Shown here piece after piece: positions 1-9,210 of a DNA stretch of 64,000 bases; within the stretch, counting starts at the first letter, position 1; each line of letters starts with the position of its first letter. Below the pieces are notes generated by a model that was given only the letters and a program-made list of their open reading frames with translations, was not told the DNA's origin and searched no databases. Origin of the DNA: Paenibacillus sonchi (GTDB lineage Bacteria > Bacillota > Bacilli > Paenibacillales > Paenibacillaceae); NCBI RefSeq assembly GCF_016772475.1, contig NZ_CP068595.1:6510001-6574000 (forward strand), read 5' to 3'. The translations under genes were made by a program, and so were the position numbers.

Positions 1-1002
1 ATGAACCAATGGTATGATACGTCTTATGAAAGGATGAGCCGGATGAATCAGATGACATTACAACAAGCCATTGCCCCGCTGAATCTGAGAAGCTGCCTGA
101 TCAGCACCCGGGGCGAGCTTAGATTTGAGCATTACCGGGATGACCGCACCGCTTCCGGGATTGCCAAGATCAACTCCTGTACCAAAAGCGTGCTTTCCTC
201 GCTGATCTGCATTGCAATGGATCAAGGGCTGCTGCCGGACCCTTCGTCAAGGGTTGCCGAATTTTTCCCGCAGCTCCGCCGGGACACGGACACGCGCAAA
301 CAGGAGATAACCCTGGAACATCTGCTGACCCTGTCTGCCGGTTTCCGCTGGAGTGAATTCGGCGGGCTGAATTCCTTCCCCAAGATGACCCGCTCCCCCG
401 ATTGGGTGGAATATGTGCTGGAACAGCCGCTCGCGGATACTCCGGGGACACGCATGGAGTACAACTCCGGCATATCGCAGCTCTTATCCGCCATTCTGGT
501 TCAAGCCTCGGGGATGACTACGGCACGGTTTGCCGAGCAATATTTGTTCGGACCGCTTGGAATTGAGGAATATCAATGGGAGGCTGATCCTCAAGGCATT
601 CATACAGGCGGATTCGGGCTTCAGCTGCGGCCGTCAGCTCTGTTGAAATTTGGACAGCTCTATTTGCAGCAAGGGCGCTGGGACGGGGCGCAGCTGATTT
701 CGCGGGAGAGGCTTGCACGTTCAGTGACAACGGCAATGCATGCAGAAGCTCCCCGCCGCGGAGGGTACGGCTGGCATTGGTGGACAGATTCCTATCCTCA
801 TGCTGCAAGTGACGGGGAGCCTCCAGCCGCCATGCAATTTTATTACGCCAGGGGGTATGCCGGACAATTTGTATACGTATTGCCGGAGCCACAGATGGTC
901 GTCGTTCTGACTCAGGATAACAAGCGCGGCAAAAACAATCCGCCTGCGGATGTCTTCAGCGAACACATTGCGCCTCTGCTTGTGAATCCCGACTGGCTGT
1001 AG
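1..1002 (+). CDS. Serine hydrolase, class C beta-lactamase-like fold
   Basis: A 333-residue protein of the beta-lactamase/penicillin-binding-protein-like serine hydrolase family. The active-site tetrad S-C-T-K (Ser59 nucleophile, Lys62 base) is followed by Y-N-S at 154-156, where the family has its Tyr-containing second motif. A G-Y-A-G-Q stretch at 285-289 lies where the third motif is expected. No signal peptide is visible, so a cytosolic esterase or peptidase is more likely than a resistance enzyme; the substrate cannot be read from sequence. The first base of the window is the A of the first ATG, so no ribosome binding site can be checked. The start may lie upstream or at one of the Met codons at residues 12, 15 and 18. 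A long hairpin follows the stop codon. Confidence 0.8.
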   Translation: MNQWYDTSYERMSRMNQMTLQQAIAPLNLRSCLISTRGELRFEHYRDDRTASGIAKINSCTKSVLSSLICIAMDQGLLPDPSSRVAEFFPQLRRDTDTRKQEITLEHLLTLSAGFRWSEFGGLNSFPKMTRSPDWVEYVLEQPLADTPGTRMEYNSGISQLLSAILVQASGMTTARFAEQYLFGPLGIEEYQWEADPQGIHTGGFGLQLRPSALLKFGQLYLQQGRWDGAQLISRERLARSVTTAMHAEAPRRGGYGWHWWTDSYPHAASDGEPPAAMQFYYARGYAGQFVYVLPEPQMVVVLTQDNKRGKNNPPADVFSEHIAPLLVNPDWL

Positions 1003-1053
1003 ATGCCTGTGTGCACGCCGTTTCCTTTGGTTGATCCTCACTATGTACGCATA

Positions 1054-1091
1054 AATCCCCGTTAACCTTAAGTAATAAGGCAACGGGGATT
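1054..1091 (+). terminator. Long hairpin after the serine hydrolase
   Basis: Two nested perfect stems, AATCCCCGTT with AACGGGGATT (10 bp) and CCTTA with TAAGG, lie 52 bases after the serine hydrolase stop. There is no real T run, so this is a terminator-like structure rather than a textbook intrinsic terminator. Confidence 0.55.
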
Positions 1092-1766
1092 ATGTGCTGA
1101 CTCCTGTATTCAATTTCTATCATTTCCTCCAAGTAACAAGCCATATCCCTGACATGGTAATTGTTCTCATATTAACTTACTGTTTTACCCGTACTCTCCT
1201 GTCCGGAGCATTAATCCATGTCCTGCATATGGGGGTGAATTCCCGCGTACACGATTCCACGAAAAACGTTTTCACCGGCGTTTTTCCTGTTGTGAATATC
1301 GTATTTGTACGCTTCGCTAACCTTTTTCAACGGAATCACGCTCTTTCTTCGGCAAGATGGCTCTTGCTTGAATGAATAGCTTTTTCCTTTACTAAAGATT
1401 TGCTGTTTGATTACCCGCATCCCCACGGTCTGCCGAAAGATGTTGTCACGTCCACCCTTCTACCCGCAGCCGATTCCGGCATGCTTCGCTAACTCAGTAC
1501 ATTGGATTCTCTCCTTTCCTACATTCATTTCTAAATTTCAGGAATGAGACAGTCACCCGGGTAACCCCTGATCTTTGCTTAGGTGGTTCCTGTGGTGATG
1601 TCTACATTCTAGCGCATAAAGGATAAAATTTAAAACTTCAAAAGCCTGTATATTCCCTCCTATTTCCTGAAAATTCGCCATTTCCTTGCCTGATCTTCCC
1701 AAGCCTAAGAATTGCTGAAGTTTAGTTCGTTTTGGTTGCGTTTTCATTTCCAAAATCTAAGTCCAG
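1092..1766. other. Intergenic stretch, no supported gene
   Basis: About 675 bases with only short open frames. The least unlikely is a 66-codon minus-strand frame at 1553-1753, with a C-terminal half rich in His, Arg and Leu, but it has no clear ribosome binding site and no family was recognised. It may be an eroded fragment of a larger gene. Nothing else can be supported here. Confidence 0.4.
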
Positions 1767-1808
1767 AAAAAACGGCCAGCCCGCAGGAATACTCCTGTCT
1801 GCTGACCG
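1767..1808 (-). terminator. Terminator of the CPBP protease gene, probably bidirectional
   Basis: An imperfect stem (CGGCCAGC..GCAGG against CCTG..GCTGACCG, 1773-1808) has an A6 run at 1767-1772, which is a U run for minus-strand transcripts. A T-rich stretch lies on the other side. It sits just beyond the stop codon at 1819. Confidence 0.7.
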
Positions 1809-1818
1809 CTTTATTTTT

Positions 1819-2580
1819 TTACATAGACAAGCTCTGAGCTTTGTTTCTCCGCAATAGCACGGCAATTAGATAGATTCCATACAGCAGATACAGGATATTT
1901 AATAGAGCAACTGCCGGAATTTCCATATCCGGATTTTCATTGCAAACCATAGCAAACGCATCATAAATAAAATGGAATGCAATCAAAGGAATGATGTTGT
2001 CCGTTGTTTCAATTAACAGCGCCAGAATACAGCCCAGCAGCAGCGCATTGATCACTTGAAGAACAATATGTATAAGATCGGTTCCGTTCAGCGCATTGGC
2101 CATATGCAGGATGCCAAAAAACACTGAAGAAAAAACAATATAAAATACAGGTCCCTTGAACCGGAGCTTCTCCCGGATGATCCCCCGGAAAATCGTTTCT
2201 TCTGTAAAACCGACACAGACGGTCAGCAGAAGAATACTCCCCACCTCGATCCAGGAAAGCCTGGTGTTAATCCCGGCCATGGCCGGCTGAATCAGCACGA
2301 TGACCAGCAATGGAATGTAATAAAGCGCACGCTTTTCCTTTACCCCATCGAACCTTTTGAATCCGTAGCTGCCACGCGGCCTGCTGCTTCTGCTCATGTA
2401 CACCGTAACAATCACGGCCATAAGGAAAAAAGCGCACGCCTGGGCGAAGCGGACCCCCGTGTCGTCAAGCTCCATGATGCTCGCTGCCGCTGAAGCTACC
2501 GATACCAGCAGTGTCAGTACTACGCCCAGCATGAGTGAAAATAAAACCGGATGTCCTCTTTTTGCCAAGTGCTCTTTCAT
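1819..2580 (-). CDS. CPBP family intramembrane metalloprotease
   Basis: A 253-residue polytopic membrane protein of the CPBP (CAAX protease and bacteriocin-processing, Abi) family. All three family motifs are visible: E-E-T-I-F-R at 127-132, F-G-I-L-H ending at His159, and H-F-I-Y-D at 203-207. The Glu and His residues are the expected metal-binding and catalytic set. Hydrophobic segments lie near residues 12-32, 45-62, 87-103, 112-125, 143-160, 176-191 and 220-245. The start at 2580 has AAGGAG seven bases upstream. The gene is monocistronic with its own terminator. Bacterial members act in bacteriocin immunity, prenyl-protein or signal-peptide processing; no peptide precursor gene is visible next door, so the substrate is unknown. 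Confidence 0.85.
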   Translation of the reverse strand: MKEHLAKRGHPVLFSLMLGVVLTLLVSVASAAASIMELDDTGVRFAQACAFFLMAVIVTVYMSRSSRPRGSYGFKRFDGVKEKRALYYIPLLVIVLIQPAMAGINTRLSWIEVGSILLLTVCVGFTEETIFRGIIREKLRFKGPVFYIVFSSVFFGILHMANALNGTDLIHIVLQVINALLLGCILALLIETTDNIIPLIAFHFIYDAFAMVCNENPDMEIPAVALLNILYLLYGIYLIAVLLRRNKAQSLSM

Positions 2581-2698
2581 AGCTCGTCTCCTTTATAATC
2601 ATTTGCTGTTTTTATTGGCCTATGAGGTCAATAATGGATTAATTGTAATACTTCCCTTGAAATTATTCTATTAAAAAAAGCCAAGATGCAGGCAGGGT

Positions 2699-2789
2699 TG
2701 CCCGTTTCTTGACTTGCCTAGTGCTGGCCCGCTTCAACACTGATATCGATCTTATGCCCGTCCTCGGTGGTGACATATACTTTCCAGTG
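2699..2789 (-). repeat. 91-bp direct repeat, copy 1
   Basis: Matches 4620-4710 at 90 of 91 positions in the same orientation (the only difference is C against T in the middle). On the minus strand it encodes the last 23 residues of a lost protein (ending ..D-I-N-V-E-A-G-Q-H, stop at 2718). Nothing of that protein is found upstream of this copy. The two copies bracket the AT-rich genes at 2802-4448. Confidence 0.9.
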
Positions 2790-2801
2790 ATTCTAAAAGT
2801 G

Positions 2802-3725
2802 TTATTCATTAGGTATTATAAAAAAGTCCTTTATTGAAGTGATATCATCGTTCATCCCCAGCTCAGTAACCTTGCCTTCCGAATTGACTAGTCCGTACCT
2901 AGCAATCCCGCCCATAATGTTCATGTTATAGTATACGTACTCACCAGTAATTTTAGGCCGTATTCCCTCTTCCGATAAAACACCAACATTTCCTTTGAAA
3001 GCTAAGCCTTCTTTGTTATTTATGAGCTGAATGGAATCATTCGAGGTACCAATGTTAGCCTGCCAAGTCTTGTAATCGATGTTGTTTTTTATTTGATGAT
3101 ATTCGATTACATCACCGTATAAATAGAAGTATTGATTAGATTCACCTTTTGGAAAATAAAAAACGTCATTGTTATTTACCTTACGATCAGCAGAAGGAGA
3201 GGTCAGGGCATCAACTTTTGGTGTCCCGGAAACTGCAGCTTTTCTTCTGACGGACAAGTCGCTCGACTCCAGATCTTTAATGGTTTGATTTGTTGGTTTA
3301 GCGATATACACAGTTTGTTTTTGTTGTTCCCAAACGACAACAGCTCCAGATGCTTCACTGATAACCCGAAGCGGAACAAAGACTCTGCCATTAATAATAG
3401 AAACAGGAACCTGAATTTCTTTGCGCTCATTACCAATCATGACATATTTGCTATTTAATTTGAATGTTGACTTCTGCTGCGTTATCTTATTGACTACAGT
3501 TACTGTCTTTGATGCATTGTCCCAGGATATTGTTGTATTGGGAAGTTCGCTTATAGTTTTTACTGGAACTAATGTAACCCCATTTTTAAGTATTGGAATG
3601 ACCTCTGTCTTCACAGCTTTACTATTAACGATAATTGAAGGAGTGTTCGCAGCAAATACATCAGTCAATGGCATTAAGCTTAAAAATGCAGCAAGAGTTC
3701 CTGATAGGATTTGTCTTTTATTCAT
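2802..3725 (-). CDS. Secreted stalk-domain protein (copper amine oxidase N-terminal-like domain)
   Basis: A 307-residue protein with a signal peptide (Met-Asn-Lys-Arg, hydrophobic core, cleavage after ..V-F-A-A). Residues 30-145 form a stalk domain of the copper-amine-oxidase N-terminal type: repeated V-P-V/V-P-L-R-V-I-S-E motifs, G-R-V-F, and a closing V-W-E..T-V-Y-I. The C-terminal 160 residues (Asp, Asn and Tyr rich, with F-Y-F-P, Y-L-Y-G and V-Y-Y-N) resemble a beta-propeller-like or surface-binding segment, but no family was identified. The start at 3725 is fixed by AAGGAGG eight bases upstream; an in-frame extension to 3812 lacks one. Base composition is clearly more AT rich than the chromosome around it. 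Probable cell-surface or extracellular protein. Confidence 0.75.
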   Translation of the reverse strand: MNKRQILSGTLAAFLSLMPLTDVFAANTPSIIVNSKAVKTEVIPILKNGVTLVPVKTISELPNTTISWDNASKTVTVVNKITQQKSTFKLNSKYVMIGNERKEIQVPVSIINGRVFVPLRVISEASGAVVVWEQQKQTVYIAKPTNQTIKDLESSDLSVRRKAAVSGTPKVDALTSPSADRKVNNNDVFYFPKGESNQYFYLYGDVIEYHQIKNNIDYKTWQANIGTSNDSIQLINNKEGLAFKGNVGVLSEEGIRPKITGEYVYYNMNIMGGIARYGLVNSEGKVTELGMNDDITSIKDFFIIPNE

Positions 3726-3796
3726 ACAATGGACCTCCTTGTTTTTATTGTCACTTTTTATTAGACGCTTATTTATGGTAAAAAGTTTCATTAAAT

Positions 3797-3830
3797 AACA
3801 ATACCTACACATTTCTGTGTAGGTATTGTT
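3797..3830 (-). terminator. Perfect 15-bp hairpin between the two island genes
   Basis: AACAATACCTACACA and its exact complement are separated by a TTTC loop. It follows the 3843 stop and precedes the 3725 start. The following U tract is weak (ATTTAAT). Confidence 0.65.
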
Positions 3831-3842
3831 ATTATTACTTAT

Positions 3843-4448
3843 TTAGTTTGCGTTTAAAGACGCACTCAGTGGGACATAAGAGTTCAGATTAAAACTAGAT
3901 GCCGAACCGCTGGGCAATGGAGTATAAGGAACGCTGCTATTCCAATCAATCCAAGTACCATCCGTCTTCTGGAGTTTAAGCAATGTGAAGCTTCCTAAGC
4001 TATAGCTGGAAGCCCCTTGGTCATCAAGACCGAAAACCATTTTAGCAGTGCTGGCACTCCCCAGTACGTCATTCCCATGTGAGTCAAGAATAGAAATGGA
4101 ATTCCATATCTTCACACCATTAATCCAGACAGAAATAGTATGATTCACTCTGTCATGCAACAACTGAATAGGAACAGTAGCACCTGGAATAATACCAGTG
4201 ATATCATCTTGACTTGTACCAATTATTGGTTCTCCGCCAGGAGATGTAATCTTAATAGGTGTACGGAATTTGGTACCTGTATACGAAATGCCAGCCTCTA
4301 CGATCGCGTTACCAAGCCCAAAATACCAATCGACATAACCTCCTGAAACATTCAAGGTTGTTGGAATCTTTATACTGCCTTTGATGCCAATATAGCTAGC
4401 GTTTGTAGCAAATACACGAAGTGTTGTCTCGGGTCTGGGTGTTGACAT
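3843..4448 (-). CDS. Protein of unknown function, probable beta-sandwich
   Basis: A 201-residue protein whose family I do not recognise. It has no signal peptide and no membrane segment. It is rich in beta-forming residues with spaced Gly, Asn and Trp: G-G-Y-V-D-W-Y-F-G-L-G near the N terminus, V-W-I-N-G-V-K-I-W in the middle and D-G-T-W-I-D-W-N near the end. That pattern recalls concanavalin-like or laminin-G-like sandwich folds, but this is inference only. The start at 4448 is set by GGAGG eight bases upstream; a longer frame to 4487 has none. It is AT rich like its neighbour, and both lie within the direct-repeat-bounded island. Confidence 0.6.
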   Translation of the reverse strand: MSTPRPETTLRVFATNASYIGIKGSIKIPTTLNVSGGYVDWYFGLGNAIVEAGISYTGTKFRTPIKITSPGGEPIIGTSQDDITGIIPGATVPIQLLHDRVNHTISVWINGVKIWNSISILDSHGNDVLGSASTAKMVFGLDDQGASSYSLGSFTLLKLQKTDGTWIDWNSSVPYTPLPSGSASSFNLNSYVPLSASLNAN

Positions 4449-4619
4449 ATAAATTCCTCCATAATATGAGATGAGGATTAAGGACAAAGCAACGATTGTG
4501 TGTCCTCACTTTCGTTACCACTAATCATCCTCTCGATTATTAGGGAAATTTTAGTAATCATAATACAACCTACTTTTTTGCTGGCACTTACAGGATTCAC
4601 CTCTAAAAGGTAGAGGAAC

Positions 4620-4710
4620 TGCCCGTTTCTTGACTTGCCTAGTGCTGGCCCGCTTCAACATTGATATCGATCTTATGCCCGTCCTCGGTGGTGACATATA
4701 CTTTCCAGTG
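4620..4710 (-). repeat. 91-bp direct repeat, copy 2
   Basis: Partner of 2699-2789 (90 of 91 identical). Unlike copy 1, its reading frame continues upstream into more of the same lost gene, so this looks like the original and copy 1 the duplicate. Confidence 0.9.
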
Positions 4711-4775
4711 CCCGGTCACCCCGCTGCCGTCAGACATGCGAAAGGTTCTTGTCAAGCTCCTCCTGCACCGCCTAT
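4639..4775 (-). pseudogene. 3' remnant of a lost gene
   Basis: Minus-strand codons read A-V-Q-E-E-L-D-K-N-L-S-H-V, then after a one-base frame change D-G-S-G-V-T-G-H-W-K-V-Y-V-T-T-E-D-G and on to a TAG at 4639. No start codon or upstream body remains. The family cannot be named; the Trp-Lys-Val-Tyr-Val-Thr-Thr-Glu-Asp-Gly strand is reminiscent of small periplasmic or exported domains. Upstream the sequence runs into a fragment shared with the long intergenic repeats. Confidence 0.55.
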
Positions 4776-4783
4776 AGCACCTG

Positions 4784-4828
4784 AAGCTTCCAAGATATCC
4801 ACATTATTTAGCATTGCATAAATTCCTA
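4784..4828. repeat. Fragment of the long intergenic repeat
   Basis: GAAGCTTCCAAGATATCCA and the following bases to ATTCCTAA closely match the right end of the repeats near 16955-17000 and 49755-49805, including the AT-rich ..GCATAAATTCCTAA tail. It is an isolated end fragment without the rest of the repeat. Confidence 0.6.
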
Positions 4829-4833
4829 AACGG

Positions 4834-4880
4834 TAAAAAGCCGGAAGGATAACACAGCATTTCACTGCGTCCTTCCGGCT
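4834..4880 (-). terminator. cheA operon terminator
   Basis: Stem AGCCGGAAGGA (4839-4849) with TCCTTCCGGCT (4870-4880). The A5 run at 4835-4839 gives a U tract for minus-strand transcription. It lies 30 bases past the cheA stop. Confidence 0.85.
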
Positions 4881-4911
4881 ATTTACCTGACAGCTCCAAG
4901 TGTCTATTGAA

Positions 4912-6899
4912 TTAATGGCTTACCAGGTAAGCGGCATCCAGGATGAGCGCAACCCGGCCATTTCCAAGGATAGTCGCTCCCGAGAGATGGTTCAGGGTTC
5001 CCAGATAAGCTCCTAGAGACTTAATGACAACCTCCTGGTTGCCGATAATCTCATCTACAGCAAAAGCGGCGATCTTATCGACAGATCTGACGATGACCAG
5101 CGGGATAGTCCTGGTGCTCCGTTCCGCCCGGGGATAATGCAGCTTGTCCCTCAGCCAGGAGAGCGGCACAATCCGCCCGTGGTTGATTATCGCCTGCTCT
5201 CCCTGAACGACCTGAATTTCTTCCGGGGCAATGCGCACAATTTCGGCAACATTGTACATTGGGAGAATCAGGACCCGGCCGGCAACCTTCACAAGCAGTC
5301 CCTTGATAATGGCCAGCGTGAGCGGGAGCCGGATCGTGAAGACGGTCCCTTTGCCCGGCTCTGTTTCGATATCGATAATACCATTCAGCCGTCCGATCTG
5401 ACTGCGAACAATATCCATGCCGACCCCCCGGCCGGAGACTTCACTGACCGCTGAAGCCGTCGAGAATCCGGGCTCAAAGATCAGATGGACCGCCTCCTGG
5501 GCGGTCAAGTAACCGGCCTGCTCTTCGGTAATGATTCCTTTGCCGAGTGCCGATGCTTTGATTCTCCCCGCGTCGATGCCTTGCCCGTCGTCTTCCAGGC
5601 GGATGACCACATGGTTCTCTTCATGGAAAGAAGTCAGGGTGATCCTGCCCTTAGCCGGCTTCCCTTCAGAGATGCGTACCCGGGACTCTCGATCCCGTGG
5701 TCCGCACTGTTGCGGATCAAGTGGATCAGGGGATCACTTAGCTCTTCGATAATCATCCGGTCCAGTTCAGTTTCACCGCCCTGGATCACCAGCTCAATGT
5801 CCTTGTCCAGCTTCTGGGCCAGATCCCGGACAAGCCGGGGGAAACGGCTGAACAGCTGATCAATGGGCAGCATTCGCGTCTTCATGACACCTTCTTGAAG
5901 TTCCTTGATAATACTGCCCATGTGATCCGATACGCTGCTAATGTCCGGAAGAACTCTGGCCGGGTCTGAACGCTGGCCGGCTGCGCTGAGATCGGCCAGG
6001 GAGGTCTGCTCAATCAGCAGCTCACCAACCAGATTCATCAGATGATCCAGCCGCTCCACGTTTACCCTCACCGTTGGATGGGTGCCTTTCCCGCGCTCCT
6101 CGGCCTTCGGGTTCGCCTGCTGGGCAGACGTATCGGGAGCATCAAGCATCCTTTCCGCTTCTTTGGACAGCTTGATCTTATATGGAGCAATGTGCAAATG
6201 CTGAATATCTGAATCGTCACCAAGCTGGTCCTGAATCACCTGGAGCTCCTTCAGCGTGGCAGCCACAACGGTAAATTGGCCGTAACGTTCATCTTCATCG
6301 GTACCTGGAGTTACCACCGGGGCAAGAGAGACAGATATGACCGTTCCGCACAGGGCCTCCATCCGCTGCAGCAGGATAAAATGTCTTGCAGCCTTCATCA
6401 GACAGTCTTCCTTCAGCGTGATGCTTACAGCGATCAGCTGCTCTCCTGCGCCCACAGCCGCCTCCGCCAGAAGCGTCTCCGCAGCGTTCAGAACCGGGAG
6501 CCTGTACCGCTCCGGTTCGGCAGGCTTGCCGAGCAGTGCCTTGATCTCGGACACCACACTGCTGCAGTTGGTATATTCACTGCCGCTGATATACTCTGTC
6601 CGCAGCAGCTTCATCGCATCCAGCGCACGGAACAAGGTGTCAATCAGCACGGAGGTGATCTCCGGTTTCTTTTCCCGTACCCATTCGAGGATAAATTCCA
6701 CTTCGTGGGTCAAGTCACTCATTTCCTTGAAGCCCATGGTGGAAGAAGACCCTTTAATGGTATGCGCAGCACGGAAAATGGTCTGAATCAGCTCTGCGGA
6801 CGGCGATTGCTCCAAGGCCAGCAGCGACTGGTCCATCCGTTCCAGCTGATCGTTCAACTCTTCGATAAAAATATCGCGGTAGGCAGACAGCTCCATCAT
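4912..6899 (-). CDS. cheA: Chemotaxis histidine kinase CheA (reading frame broken)
   Basis: CheA autophosphorylates on a histidine in response to MCP-CheW arrays and passes the phosphate to CheY/CheB. All domains are present: Hpt with A-A-H-T-I-K-G (His46), P2 linker region, dimerisation helices with N-L-V-G-E-L-L-I, ATPase with N-box H-L-I-R-N-S-A-D-H-G-I-E, D-D-G-Q-G-I-D and G-R-G-V-G-M-D, and a C-terminal CheW-like domain. About 664 residues once the frame is restored, normal for the family. The frame breaks at 5679-5684 (CCCGGG): upstream reading runs into a stop at 5634, while the protein continues perfectly one frame over, so one base appears to be missing. The likely start is ATG 6899 after GAAGGAGAAGG. 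Last gene of MCP-cheW-cheA, 18 bases after cheW. Confidence 0.9.
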
Positions 6900-6917
6900 T
6901 ATCAATCCTTCTCCTTC

Positions 6918-7343
6918 CTAACCGCCCAATATTTCCTCAAGCTTCAGAATGCCGATCAGCTGGTCCTCTCGTTGACCGATGCCCAGAAATACCCCTTCCC
7001 GGCCCCGGCCTTGTCCACTGGAAGGAGGATGTATTTCTCCATAAGTGGTAACTTTATTCACCTTGTCTACAATGAGTCCCACAAATTCATCCCGGTAACG
7101 GACCACCACAATCCGTGTGGCCCGGGTATACGGCTCATCAGACATGCCCAGCAGATTACGCAGACTCATCACGCAGACTACTTTGCCGCGAAGATTGACG
7201 ACCCCCTTCACTTCATTCCGGCTGAAGGGAATGTCCGTAATGGTGAGCATTTTGATAATTTCATGCACTTCCTCGATGCGGATGGCGCACGTTTCCTGGC
7301 CTACGGCAAGCTCTATATATTGTTCCTTCTGCAGCGTTGACAT
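6918..7343 (-). CDS. cheW: Chemotaxis coupling protein CheW
   Basis: A 141-residue CheW-like SH3-pair protein that couples the neighbouring MCP to CheA. It shows the family core Y-I-E-L-A-V-G..C-A-I-R-I-E-E-V-H-E-I, the V-N-L-R-G-K-V strand and the V-D-K-V-N-K-V segment. The start is chosen at 7343 because GAAGGTG lies about six bases upstream; the adjacent ATG at 7346 is too close. Longer in-frame extensions would run into the MCP gene. Twenty-two bases separate it from the MCP stop, so the three genes form one transcript. No cheY, cheB or cheR is linked, so the array must share those from elsewhere. Confidence 0.9.
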   Translation of the reverse strand: MSTLQKEQYIELAVGQETCAIRIEEVHEIIKMLTITDIPFSRNEVKGVVNLRGKVVCVMSLRNLLGMSDEPYTRATRIVVVRYRDEFVGLIVDKVNKVTTYGEIHPPSSGQGRGREGVFLGIGQREDQLIGILKLEEILGG

Positions 7344-7365
7344 CATAACACCTTCAGTCTGTAGG

Positions 7366-8952
7366 TTAGTGGGTTTTGAACGCGGCTGCGGACTGGGCAA
7401 GCTCCTCAGCGAGCTGGGCCAGTGACTGGCAGGTCGCTGCCGTCTCTTCCGATACAGCGGCTGATTCTTCACTGGAGGCCGCGATGGATTCAACCGAGTT
7501 CATCACTTCGGCCGCTTGAGCGGATTCCTCTTCACAAGCCGCAGCAATTTCATTCACCTTGAGCGAGGACGAGTTCACCATGCTGATAATTTGCTCAAAA
7601 GCCTGACTGGTCATCGATGATTGCTCAACACTTTCGGCAACAGCCCGGACACTTTGTTTGGTATTCTCCTGCATGGCTTTAATGATCTTGGTGATTTCCT
7701 TGGTTGCGTCACTGCTCCGCTCCGCCAGTTTGCGCACCTCATCTGCTACAACTGCGAAGCCGCGGCCCTGCTCCCCGGCACGGGCAGCTTCAATGGCTGC
7801 ATTCAGTGCCAGAAGATTGGTCTGCTCGGCAATATCGTCAATCACCTCGATGATATCGCCGATTTTGCGGGAGTCCTCTTCCAGCTGTGTCATCTGGTGA
7901 TTTACGGCCTGCATTCCCTGCAGCGAGGTTTCCACCACATAACCGCCTTCACGTGCTGTTCTTACCGTATCATTGGACAGCTCGGCAGCTTCCTCCGCAC
8001 TTGCTGCCACTGAGTTGATTGCCAGAGACAGCTCTTTGAACAATTCGGTAATACTTGCGGATGCCGCAGACTGGGTTGTGCTGGTACTGGCGATCTCTTG
8101 GGTGCTCGCGGAAATTTCCTCGGAAGAAGCGGCAACACTCTGCGAATTCATCACGATGCCATTAATCAGATCCTTCAAATTATTAACCATCCGGTTCAGC
8201 GCACTGGCCAGCTGTCCCACTTCATCCTTGGTTGTGATTTCTGCCTGTTGGGTCAGATTGCCGTTTGCCACCTCGGAAGCCAATCCCAGCATCACTATCA
8301 GCGGTCTTGAGATCGATCTGGCAATAACATAACCAATAAGAATGCTGACAATTACCGCCCCGATCACTACAGAGATGGTCAAGACCAGCGCGGAGGAATA
8401 CGTATCCTCGGAGTGTTTGTTCGTTTCGTCTGCGAGCCGCACATTCTCATCAATTAAACCATTCATATAGACAACGACTTTTTCTCCTTGCTGCGCCAGA
8501 TGCAATCTAAATGCATTAAATTCAGTCGGGTCCTCTTTCTCTGCTAAAATCAGCCCCTGGCTAAACATTTTCATGTAAATCTCATATTCTTTATCAAAAT
8601 TACCCAGCAGCTCCTGCTCTTTCGGAGTAGTAGCAAGCGGCCGGTAATTGTTAAAATACTTCTCAATTTCCCCGGTTGCTTTTTCGATCTGCTCCTTGTA
8701 GCCGGATATTTCCTCAACAGCTGTTGCAATGCTCATATCCCGCAGGGCTACTCTAATGCTCTGGTACTTGATTTGGGCAGCCGATAAATCCCGGACTGAA
8801 ATCAGGTTGTTGTTATACATCTCTTTCATGTTCGCGTTGGCACTGCGCAGCGAGAAGATCGAAAACACGCCAAGTCCCGCGAGAATCAAGGATACAATCA
8901 AAAACGCGGAAATGATTTTTGTTGCTGTCTTCAAATTACCGAACCATTTCAT
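7366..8952 (-). CDS. Methyl-accepting chemotaxis protein (four-helix-bundle sensor)
   Basis: A 528-residue transmembrane receptor. TM1 is near residues 11-32, an extracytoplasmic helical region of the four-helix-bundle MCP type ([17 protein letters not shown]) runs to about 185, and TM2 lies near 190-212. A HAMP domain and a long cytoplasmic signalling domain with the conserved hairpin tip ([19 protein letters not shown]) follow. The start at 8952 is supported by AGGGGGA upstream; an in-frame extension to 9021 has no support. First gene of the MCP-cheW-cheA operon. The ligand is unknown. Confidence 0.92.
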   Translation of the reverse strand: MKWFGNLKTATKIISAFLIVSLILAGLGVFSIFSLRSANANMKEMYNNNLISVRDLSAAQIKYQSIRVALRDMSIATAVEEISGYKEQIEKATGEIEKYFNNYRPLATTPKEQELLGNFDKEYEIYMKMFSQGLILAEKEDPTEFNAFRLHLAQQGEKVVVYMNGLIDENVRLADETNKHSEDTYSSALVLTISVVIGAVIVSILIGYVIARSISRPLIVMLGLASEVANGNLTQQAEITTKDEVGQLASALNRMVNNLKDLINGIVMNSQSVAASSEEISASTQEIASTSTTQSAASASITELFKELSLAINSVAASAEEAAELSNDTVRTAREGGYVVETSLQGMQAVNHQMTQLEEDSRKIGDIIEVIDDIAEQTNLLALNAAIEAARAGEQGRGFAVVADEVRKLAERSSDATKEITKIIKAMQENTKQSVRAVAESVEQSSMTSQAFEQIISMVNSSSLKVNEIAAACEEESAQAAEVMNSVESIAASSEESAAVSEETAATCQSLAQLAEELAQSAAAFKTH

Positions 8953-9137
8953 TTGAATTCCCCCTAAGGTTAACGTTGTTGCGTCCAGCTGATGGACATA
9001 CCTCCTCCCCTGGCATGCCACCGAGACATCTTAGCTATCTTTCGACATTTTTCGCAAAAATTTTAATAGTTAATTTTAACTATAGTAAAATTTAATTAAT
9101 CCCCCAGTCTACCCTATTGTGTATCCCATATGTATAT

Positions 9138-9151
9138 TGTAAACGGTTACA
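9138..9151. promoter_or_regulatory. Perfect cre-type operator
   Basis: TGTAAACGGTTACA matches the CcpA catabolite-response consensus TGWAANCGNTNWCA at every position and is nearly palindromic. It lies 186 bases upstream of the MCP operon start and just before the deacetylase remnant, so it could serve the chemotaxis operon or be left over from a lost gene. Confidence 0.6.
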
Positions 9152-9210
9152 TTATTATTGATATTTCTCTTTACAATAAATGCGAAAAAGTTATAAATAA
9201 ACAAGCGCTG

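Noticed and set aside
1553..1753. 66-codon minus-strand frame as a small gene
   Set aside because: No ribosome binding site and no family; may be an eroded fragment but cannot be supported as a gene.
8953..9110. Riboswitch in the leader of the MCP operon
   Set aside because: The leader is AT rich with some GC-rich segments near the ribosome binding site, but no match to c-di-GMP, glycine or other known riboswitch cores could be seen by eye.
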